Source of the DNA: Gemmatimonas phototrophica
Lineage (GTDB): Bacteria; Gemmatimonadota; Gemmatimonadetes; Gemmatimonadales; Gemmatimonadaceae
Direction of reading: 5' to 3'
NCBI GenBank assembly: GCA_945870175.1
Contig: CAMBRJ010000129.1
Location: forward strand, 1 to 7,568
DNA: 7,568 nt
The notes below the pieces were generated by a model that made no database searches, was not told the DNA's origin, and saw only the letters and a program-made list of their open reading frames with translations. Positions 1-6,600 of this stretch are shown one piece after another. The first letter of the stretch is position 1, and every line of letters starts with the position of its first letter. Position numbers and translations under genes: made by a program.

Positions 1-585
1 CAACGACTTGCCCACGCCTGTGCCGGCTTCCAACAGCGCCACGCCACCGCGGTTAAACGTCTCCGTCACCGCCGCCGCCATCGCACGCTGACTCGGCCGG
101 TCTTCGTACTCGCGCGAGCCGCTCACGCGTTGCATGGTTTGCGCGATCAGGCCGTAGGGTCCGAGCGTGACATCCACGTCGTCGAGGGATACCGGCAGCT
201 GTTGTTTGCTGCGCGGCACCTCGGCCACCACGTACACACGCGTGGCCTCGTTGTCCACGATCGCGAAGCCGACGCCGTTGCCGTGAATGCGCGCCGCCAC
301 CTCGAGGTCGGCATCACTCGGCTCGAGCAATCCCGACGGATGGTTGTGCAGCATCAACTCACCGCGTTCGGCCACTCCGGGCAGCGCCAGCACACTGCGC
401 ACGTCCCCGCGGAACACCACGCGCGCGGTCGTGATCAGGTTGTCGTCGTCGACGGTACACACGAAGCACACTTCATTGCCGCCGGCGAGCTTGATCGCGA
501 CCCGCACAGCGGAGGCGGCCTTCGGTGACAAACGCGTTCCACCCGCCGTCTTCGCACCGCCCTTCACAACACGCTTGCCCGTCAC
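1..585 (-). CDS. RadC-type JAB/JAMM domain fused to DinG/XPD-like ATP-dependent DNA helicase (N-terminal 195 residues, runs off the left edge)
   Basis: Translating the minus strand from a GTG at 585-583 gives an unbroken 195-codon frame to position 1. After a basic leader (about residues 1-20), residues 25-125 resemble the RadC JAB domain: NEVCFVCTVDDDN at 37-49 with candidate metal ligand E38, VFRGDV at 57-62, then HNHPSGLLEPSDAD at 80-93, which is the H-x-H-P-S-G...P-S-x-x-D metal-site signature (H80, H82, D93). The RadC helix-hairpin-helix part is absent. From about residue 160, YEDRPSQRAMAAAVTE followed by EAGTGVGKSL (186-195) matches the Q-motif and Walker A start of DinG/XPD-type superfamily 2 helicases. 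Such helicases unwind DNA using ATP; RadC-type JAB domains have no settled biochemical role. The GTG overlaps the stop of the upstream gene (GTGA). There is no clear Shine-Dalgarno, so translation is probably coupled. Domain calls are firm; the fusion is read directly in one frame. The DEAH box and later helicase motifs, including any Fe-S cysteines, lie outside the window. Confidence 0.9.
   Translation of the reverse strand, partial: MTGKRVVKGGAKTAGGTRLSPKAASAVRVAIKLAGGNEVCFVCTVDDDNLITTARVVFRGDVRSVLALPGVAERGELMLHNHPSGLLEPSDADLEVAARIHGNGVGFAIVDNEATRVYVVAEVPRSKQQLPVSLDDVDVTLGPYGLIAQTMQRVSGSREYEDRPSQRAMAAAVTETFNRGGVALLEAGTGVGKSL
4..24 (-). other. Walker A (P-loop) of the DinG-like helicase
   Basis: Residues 188-194 read G-T-G-V-G-K-S, preceded by E-A. 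This is the typical EAGTGxGKS nucleotide-binding loop of the DinG/XPD helicase branch. It begins about 107 residues after the H-x-H motif of the JAB domain, so the two domains follow closely on one chain. Confidence 0.88.
307..348 (-). other. JAMM metal-binding motif of the JAB domain
   Basis: Residues 80-93 of the JAB-helicase read H-N-H-P-S-G-L-L-E-P-S-D-A-D. H80, H82 and D93 match the three metal ligands of RadC-type JAB domains, and E38, about 40 residues upstream, is the candidate glutamate. All key residues are kept, so the metal site is probably intact rather than degenerate. That is a sequence reading, not proof of activity. Confidence 0.85.
582..585 (-). other. GTGA stop/start overlap (translational coupling)
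   Basis: On the minus strand the four bases GTGA hold both the GTG start of the JAB-helicase and the TGA stop of the exported protein upstream. No strong ribosome binding site precedes it (only a purine-rich AAGAAGAAG stretch that starts 20 bases upstream), which favours reinitiation by ribosomes finishing the upstream gene. Confidence 0.75.
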
Positions 586-1877
586 GTCTTGCGCGGCTTC
601 TTCTTCGCAGCGGGAAACAAGACGTTGTTCAGGATGAGTCGGTAGCCGGGCGAGTTGGGGTGCAGCGAGAGATCAGTGGGCGCGCTTCCAATGGCGTGCT
701 GCGCGTCTTCGGGGTCGTGCCCGCCCAAGAAGGTCCACGAGCCCTTGCCCGCATCCCCATGCAGATATTTGCTCCACGGCGCGCCGTCTTCGCTGGCGAG
801 CATGGTCACCCCTTGCTTCACGATGGCGCGATTGAAGCTCGTGGTCACGCCGTAGAAATCGGGCACGACGGTGCGATGATTCTGCACGAGCATCGTGGCC
901 ACGGGGTCGAGCTTGGCCGAGAAGTCGAACAGCGTAAAGGTGCCCAGCGGCTGACGGCGCGCCGGCACATTCACCTGATGCCCGTCGATATCGCTCAGCG
1001 CGTTGATGTACGGCGACGGCTCGACATGCGCGCCGGTAAAGGCGAGCGCCCGCGTCCAGTCCATGCGCGCGTCGGCGTCAGGGGCCGGCGGCGTACCGTC
1101 AGAGAACGGACCGGCGATGTCGACGGTAAACGCGGCGATCGCGAGATCGAGCGATTCCGTGGCGCCGCACATGGCGAACAGGAACCCGCCGCGATCGACG
1201 AAGCTACGGATGTTATCGGCCACCGCCTTCTTGAGCCCCGGCACATCGGCTTTGCCAAAACGCTTGGCCATGGCGATGTCGCGCTCGCGCTGCGCGACAA
1301 ACCAGGGCGCGTCGCGATAGGCGAGATAGAGCTTGTTGAACTGGCCCGTGAAGTCTTCGTGGTGCAGGTGCACCCAGTCGTACTTCGACAAGTCGCCCTG
1401 CATCACGGCGTCGTCCCACACCGAGGTGAACTCGATGCCGGCATACGTGAGGGCCAGCGTCACCGCATCGTCCCAGGGTGGCTGATCGACCGGGCGATAA
1501 ATCGCGATTTTGGGCGCGCGCTCCAGCACTACGGCGTCCATGTTGCCACCGGCCACTTCGGCGCGCATGGAGGCCACGGCGGCATCGGTCATGAGCTCGA
1601 TGCTTACGCCATCAAGCGCGGCGCGGCGACGCAGATCGGGCGCATCGGGGAGCAGGAATGAGCCGCCGCGATAATTGAGCAGCCACTCGGCCTTCTGCCC
1701 GTTCTTGAGCGCGAGGTACGTGACGCCGTACGCCTTCAGATGATTCCGCTGACTGTCGTCCATCGGCAGCAGCATCGACTGCGCCGACAACGAGCGCGCC
1801 ATGGTGAGGGACACCATGGTCACGAGCAGGGCCGCCATCACGCGGCTCCAGAGATTGGTACGAACGAACAAGCGCAT
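582..1877 (-). CDS. Exported conserved protein of the family mislabelled 'asparagine synthetase B'
   Basis: 431 residues. The N-terminus has Arg residues at 2, 6 and 12, a hydrophobic core (about 15-27) and a likely signal peptidase site near SLSA-QS (about residue 32), so it is probably exported. The mature part has family-typical blocks: LLPMDDSQRNHLKAYGVTYL (36-55), EWLLNYRGGSFLLPDAPD (64-81), WVHLHHEDFTGQF (168-180), GGFLFAMCGATESLDLA (230-246), WTFLGGHDPED (381-391) and PGYRLILNNVLFPAAKKK (410-427). From memory these blocks are strongly conserved in Bacteroidota homologues of about 430 residues that carry the name asparagine synthetase B. Nothing here resembles real AsnB: there is no N-terminal catalytic Cys and no PP-loop, and AsnB is cytoplasmic. 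A Cys after a strand (AMCGAT, C237) within alternating strand/helix sequence suggests a class I amidotransferase-like fold; that is inference. I chose the ATG at 1877 because it gives a full signal peptide. An ATG at 1838 (residue 14) has a better-placed GGAG but would lose the positive n-region. The extension to 2114 runs deep into the TPR gene and is rejected. Function unknown. Confidence 0.85.
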   Translation of the reverse strand: MRLFVRTNLWSRVMAALLVTMVSLTMARSLSAQSMLLPMDDSQRNHLKAYGVTYLALKNGQKAEWLLNYRGGSFLLPDAPDLRRRAALDGVSIELMTDAAVASMRAEVAGGNMDAVVLERAPKIAIYRPVDQPPWDDAVTLALTYAGIEFTSVWDDAVMQGDLSKYDWVHLHHEDFTGQFNKLYLAYRDAPWFVAQRERDIAMAKRFGKADVPGLKKAVADNIRSFVDRGGFLFAMCGATESLDLAIAAFTVDIAGPFSDGTPPAPDADARMDWTRALAFTGAHVEPSPYINALSDIDGHQVNVPARRQPLGTFTLFDFSAKLDPVATMLVQNHRTVVPDFYGVTTSFNRAIVKQGVTMLASEDGAPWSKYLHGDAGKGSWTFLGGHDPEDAQHAIGSAPTDLSLHPNSPGYRLILNNVLFPAAKKKPRKT

Positions 1878-1900
1878 AGGTGAAATGTACCCGTGAACGC
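1878..1900 (-). other. Only intergenic gap in the window (23 bp)
   Basis: This lies between the TPR stop and the start of the exported 'asparagine synthetase B'-like gene. On the minus strand it reads GCGTTCACGGGTACATTTCA then CCT. It has no hairpin, no convincing promoter and only a weak GGG as a ribosome binding element, so transcription very probably reads through it. Confidence 0.7.
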
Positions 1901-3682
1901 TCAATGAGTGGCAGGCGGCACCTGCCCCTTCATCCGTTCGAGTTCTCGGCGCGCCTGGGGAGCCAGCGCGCTGGTGGGATAATCCACGAGCAGGGTTTCG
2001 AAACGCGTAGTGGCACCGGCTTTGTCGCCGGCGGCCAACAGCGCGCGGGCCGAGGCCAGCAGCGCTTCGGCGGCCTCCGGACTCTTGGCCCAGGTGGCGA
2101 TAATGCGATCCCAAAGTGTCATCGCGCCGGCTTTCGGTGACAGTCGCGCCGCCATGGAGAGCAGCGCCGGTGCCGCCGGCCCGACGGAGTCAGACAGCGC
2201 GATGAAGCGCGCCGCCGCGCCGGCCGAATCGCGACGCGCGAGGGCGAGAAACGCGGCGCCCAAGCCGGGCGATTGATCCACCCGTGTGCGCGCCAGAATG
2301 CCCAAGGCGTCCACCAACTCGCCGCGCTGTGTGGCCGCGCGAACCAAGCGCTTGCGCGCGGTGGCCAGATCGCCGTCGTACAGCGCGAGCCAGCCGGCGG
2401 TTTCGTCATCGTCTTCGAGGTCGGTACCCTTTACGGCGGCCTTGGCGCGTGCGAGATCGCCCGCCCGCAGGTACGCACTCACCAGCGGGCGGGCCATCGC
2501 CGACCGTGCGGTTTCGTCGAGCAGCGGGCCCGAGGCGTCGATGCGTTGCTGCGCCTCCGAGGCTCGCCCCAGTTCTCCGAGGGCGGCGATCTCGATGGGC
2601 AGCAAGGCGCGCGCGCGCACCACATCGGTTCCCGGACCTTTGCGTGACGTGAGTTGCAGCGCGCCGGCCGCATCGCCGGCGTTGAGCGCCGCCTGCGCTG
2701 CCCGCTGTTGGGCTTCGAGATCACCACGCTTCTCGAGCACGGCACTCCACGCATCACGTGCCACCAGCCACGATTGCGCCAGCTCGGCCCGCTCACCAAA
2801 GGCGCGCCAAGCGGCCGACGTGGAGTCGTCGGACTTCACCGACGCCAACGCGAACCACGCCCGTCGCGGCTCGCCCCACGCCAGCTCGAGCGCCGACAGC
2901 AGCCGACGCGGCGCCAACAGGGCGGGCTCGGCCAGCAGCACGGTGCGAATGGAGTCGCGCGTGGGTGCCGGTGCGCGATTCAGCGCGAACATCGCCGCCG
3001 TTTCGAGATAGGGCTCGTCACGCAGGGCCTCGCGGAACGCCATCGCGGCCGCGTGCCATCGACCGAGGGCCACGTGAAGCTGCGCCACTTCACCGGAGAG
3101 CGCACCGCCGGCACCCAGGAGTCGGCCCGCTTCCCCGAGTACGGAGTCGGCGGCCTGCGCGCGTCCCTGTTGCAGCAGCAGCCGCGCATACTCGCGAAAC
3201 GGCGCGCCGTCATTACCCGCGGCACGACGCCATGAGGTGAACGCGATGCGTGCTTCGTCATCGCGCCCGATGCTGACCAGCGCGCGCAGTTGGATGCTGC
3301 GCGCCACCGGATCGGTGGGACGCAACTGTACGACGCGTTGCGCCACTGGGATGATGGAATCGCGCATGCCGAGCTCGGCCCACACGCGCTCGAGCCCCAG
3401 CAGCGACAACGCCACCTTGTCGCCGTCGGAGTTGCCGGGAATGAGCGCGCGCTGTAGCACTTCGCGATACGCGACAGCTGCCTTCTTCAGCTCGCCCTTG
3501 TCCTCGGCATCAAGCGCGGTGCTCAGCGCGTCGGCCGAATCGACTCGCGTGGCGGGCGGACGGACGCCGCCCTGCGCGTGCGCGGGCGTAGCCGCGATCG
3601 ACAGGGCGCCGAGCGCCAACGCCCACGACAGGCAGCGCGATACGGAACGATGCACGAGCACCTTACGGCGGCGTCGTGCCAT
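1901..3682 (-). CDS. Exported TPR-like helical-repeat protein
   Basis: 593 residues, very rich in Ala, Leu and Arg. A signal peptide is visible: a basic start, a hydrophobic core WALALGALSIAATP (20-33) and an AHA-QG cleavage site at about residue 36. The rest is predicted to be a helical solenoid with TPR-like pairs, for example LDAEDKGELKKAAVAYREVL (57-76), 124-150, 196-221 (VALGRWHAAAMAFREAL) and 365-412. A clear C-terminal TPR lies at 535-570 (AAEALLASARALLAAGDKAG, then TRFETLLVDYPTSALAPQA), like those of BamD/YbgF-type periplasmic proteins. Repeats in the middle are degenerate. No catalytic motif is seen, so it is probably a protein-binding scaffold in the periplasm or envelope. Its start lies inside the last codons of the DUF4175 gene (20-base overlap), and the next gene follows after 23 bp. 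The start is uncertain: the ATG at 3682 has no Shine-Dalgarno, whereas a GTG at 3655 has AAGGTG upstream and still gives a full signal peptide (MHRSVSRCLSWALALG). Confidence 0.85.
   Translation of the reverse strand: MARRRRKVLVHRSVSRCLSWALALGALSIAATPAHAQGGVRPPATRVDSADALSTALDAEDKGELKKAAVAYREVLQRALIPGNSDGDKVALSLLGLERVWAELGMRDSIIPVAQRVVQLRPTDPVARSIQLRALVSIGRDDEARIAFTSWRRAAGNDGAPFREYARLLLQQGRAQAADSVLGEAGRLLGAGGALSGEVAQLHVALGRWHAAAMAFREALRDEPYLETAAMFALNRAPAPTRDSIRTVLLAEPALLAPRRLLSALELAWGEPRRAWFALASVKSDDSTSAAWRAFGERAELAQSWLVARDAWSAVLEKRGDLEAQQRAAQAALNAGDAAGALQLTSRKGPGTDVVRARALLPIEIAALGELGRASEAQQRIDASGPLLDETARSAMARPLVSAYLRAGDLARAKAAVKGTDLEDDDETAGWLALYDGDLATARKRLVRAATQRGELVDALGILARTRVDQSPGLGAAFLALARRDSAGAAARFIALSDSVGPAAPALLSMAARLSPKAGAMTLWDRIIATWAKSPEAAEALLASARALLAAGDKAGATTRFETLLVDYPTSALAPQARRELERMKGQVPPATH
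3659..3664 (-). promoter_or_regulatory. Candidate ribosome binding site for an alternative GTG start of the TPR gene
   Basis: AAGGTG on the minus strand overlaps the TAA stop of the DUF4175 gene and sits three bases before GTG 3655-3653 (five bases from the AAGG core). No comparable site precedes the ATG at 3682, so this favours the shorter protein, whose signal peptide would still be complete. The match to the anti-Shine-Dalgarno is only partial. Confidence 0.4.
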
Positions 3683-6600
3683 TGAGCTTGCGGAAGTACT
3701 CGATCACGATGCGCCGCTCGTCGGGACCCAGCCCGCGCAGTTCGTTCCACGTGGGCGGCGCGAACTTGTTGGCCGCCTTACCCGACTGTGCACCATCAAC
3801 GCGCCCCGACGCGCCGTTGCCGTTGGCCGCCTTGGCTTCGCGCGGGCCCTGATCGTCGCGCTCGTCCTGCTCGAGGAATCGGCCGGCGTCGAGCAGTCGG
3901 CGATACAGCTGCGCCTGACGCGCGGCGACCGCGGGATCGATGCCGTTGCGTTCGATCTGCTGCGACAACGTTTGCGCTTCCTTGGCCAACGCATCCATGC
4001 GACCGGTCTGGTCGGCATCCGACACGTCGGTCAACGAGCGCGCGACGTCACGCTGCTGCTTGGCCAACACGCGCGACTGCTGGCGCGCCGCGTCACCCTT
4101 GGCACCGCCGGGGAGCATATTGAGCCCCTGCATCTGGCCGTTGAGTTGGCCCTGCTGCTGCGCGAGCTGCTTGAGCTGCTCCATCATTTCCGTGAAGCCC
4201 GACGCCGACTGTGCGCCGTTCATCTTCTCGCGATCGCGCACCAGCGACGACAGCGCCTGATTGAGCGCTTCGCTGGCATCCTTCATCGCGTTCTGCGCCT
4301 GCTCGCTGCCGCCGGGCTGCCCCGACTGCTGCATTTGCTGCGTGGCCTGCTCCACGCGACGCTGTGCTTCGCCCATCGCCTTCTGCGAACGCTGCGACAG
4401 CAATGAGGAACTGCGCCCGGCCTTCTCGAGCCGTTCGGCCGCCTGCTGCACGCCCTGCTGCAGTGCGCTCTGTTCGCCTTGCATACCCTGCGCGCCTTGT
4501 TGACGGGCCTTCTGCTCGAGCTCCGACTGCTGACGCGCCAATTGCATCGTTTCGTTGATCGACTGATCGAGTTCGCTCGAGAGCTCAGTCTTCCACGCGT
4601 CGACCTGGGCATCGCGCGCGGCCGAGAGCTGCTGGGCGGCCTTGTCCATCGCGTCGGCCGCCTTGCGGGCCTGATCACCGGGGTTGCCCTGCTGGCCAGC
4701 CTGCGGCTCGCCCCCCTGTGGCGGGCCGCCTTGCTGCTGGCCGCCCGGCTGCTGGCCTTGCTGACCGGCCTGCGGCTTGCCGCCCTGCTGGCTCTGCCCC
4801 TGTTGTCCAGGCTTCGGTGTGCCTTGCTGCCCCTGCTGACCGTTGGGCTGCGCGCCCGACTTCTCGGCGCCCGGCTTCGGCTCACCACCTGGCTGCTTCT
4901 GGCCGGCAGCGCCCTCTTGACCGGGCTCCTTACCTGCCGCGTTCGGATCCTTCTCGCCCGGCTTCTCACCCGGCTTCGCCTCACCCTTCTCACCCGCCTT
5001 GGCGTCGCCTTGCTCGCCGGCCTGCTTCTGCGCCGCAGCCTGCGCCGCCTTTTGCATCGCCTCGGCGGCCTGATTCACCAGCGGCTGCGCGGCGCGCGTC
5101 TTCGAGGCACCCGGCTTGGCACCTGCCTCTTCCAAACGCTTGGCCAACGCCTGCACTTCACGCTCGAGTTCACGGGCCCGATCGGCCAGCTCCTTCGGAT
5201 TGGAGGGCGCGCCTTCGCCTTCCCGACTTTCTCCCGGACGCCCGTCCATACGGTCGGCCGTCTGCTTCTGCGCTTTTGCCAAGTCCGTGGCATCGTCGCG
5301 CAGCGTCTGCATCGCGCCCTCAAGCGCGGCGCGCTTCAGCATCTCCGCGCTCTTCTCCAACTGCTCGCGCATCTGCTTCTGCTGCTCGCCCAGCTGCTGC
5401 ATCGACTTCTGCGCTTCCGTGCCGCTGAGCCGTTCGGAATTCTTGTTGAGCTCCTCGAGCTGCTTCTGCATCTCGGGGGTCATCGCATCCCGCAGCATCT
5501 TCTGGATGTCCTTCATGCGCGACGCCAGCGCCGTATCGAGCGCGTTCGCGTTCTTCAAGCGCGACTCGAGTTCCTTCGCGTTCTGTCGCAGCGAATCCAC
5601 CTTAGCGCCCAGCTGCAGCTGATCGCGTGCCAGTTGCTTCGCCTTTTCCGCCGCCGAGAAGCTCATCGACTGACTCTTGCCGCCTTCACTCTTCGCGGTG
5701 CCGTTGGCCTTGGCCTCTTCCGACGTGCCACCGCCCTTGAGATCGCGATTGCGCGCCGCGTTGTCGGTGTTCTGCTGCAATCGCTTTTCCTGCTGCGCCA
5801 ACCGCTGCGCCTGCGCCGCCAGCGAATCGGCCAGCGCGCGCGCCATCGCGCGTTGCTCGGTGAGACTCGGCACACGCAACAACACTTCAGCGCTGACGGT
5901 GGTCTGACGCCACGGCGAATCGTCGGTGGCGATCGCGGTCACATGCAACCGATCACCCGGCTCAAGCTTGCGGCCGTCCAGTGCAATCGACACGCCCCCT
6001 TCGAACAGTGGCGAGGCGGGCGACGCCACATCGATACGCTCGCGCGTCACCGCACCGGTGGCGCCAGCGCTTTCGCGCCACACCTGAAGGGACACGTTGC
6101 TCACGCCGTGATCGTCACTGGCGTCGATGTACACCGGCACGATACCGGTCGGACCGATGGCGGTATCGGATACCGGCGACACGATCGAGACGTCCGGTCG
6201 CTTGTCCGGCACCACCGTAAAGGCCAGCGCGTCGGGGAGTTCGGGGGGCAGCGTCGCGGCATCGGCCTGCGGCGTGGCCGACGCGATCCAGCTCCAGCTG
6301 CCGTCGTGGTCGAGCGGGAGAATGGCCGATACCGCCTCTCCGTTCACCGACGCCGGGAACCGGACGGTATCACGACCATCGGTCAGCATCGCATCACGCG
6401 CGCCGCCGCGCAGCATCGCGGTCACGCGCACGCGCGTGCCACGCGGGACCCGCAGCGGCGGCACCGGCTCCATCGATTCGTCGGTACGACCGAGATACGC
6501 CGGATAGTCGGCGAACAGCGCGACATCGCCGATCCAGCCGCGGTCGGCCACCGTGATGATGCCGTTCAATTCCGGCGCGCGGCCGTCGTTCACGCGTACG

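Noticed and set aside
130..528. 132-residue plus-strand frame
   Set aside because: It is antisense to the JAB domain, where the minus strand encodes the HNHPSG...PS..D motif and RadC-like flanks.
525..1661. 378-residue plus-strand frame
   Set aside because: It is antisense to the exported 431-residue gene, whose family motifs are clear. The plus-strand product is Arg/His/Gly-rich without recognisable domains.
1878..1900. Possible promoter or terminator between the TPR gene and the exported gene
   Set aside because: It is only 23 bp, with no hairpin, no T-run and no convincing -10/-35 pair.
1878..2114. 79-residue N-terminal extension of the exported protein (start at 2114)
   Set aside because: It would overlap the 3' end of the TPR gene by over 200 bases, bury the signal peptide inside the protein and exceed the family's usual length of about 430.
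3237..4406. 389-residue plus-strand frame crossing the TPR/DUF4175 junction
   Set aside because: It is antisense to two genes with recognisable features (signal peptide, TPRs, coiled coil, operon overlap). It has no domain of its own.
4674..5021. Possible DNA-level tandem repeat or CRISPR-like array
   Set aside because: The repetition follows codons of a Gly/Gln/Pro-rich protein segment, keeps frame throughout, and shows no regular repeat-spacer unit.
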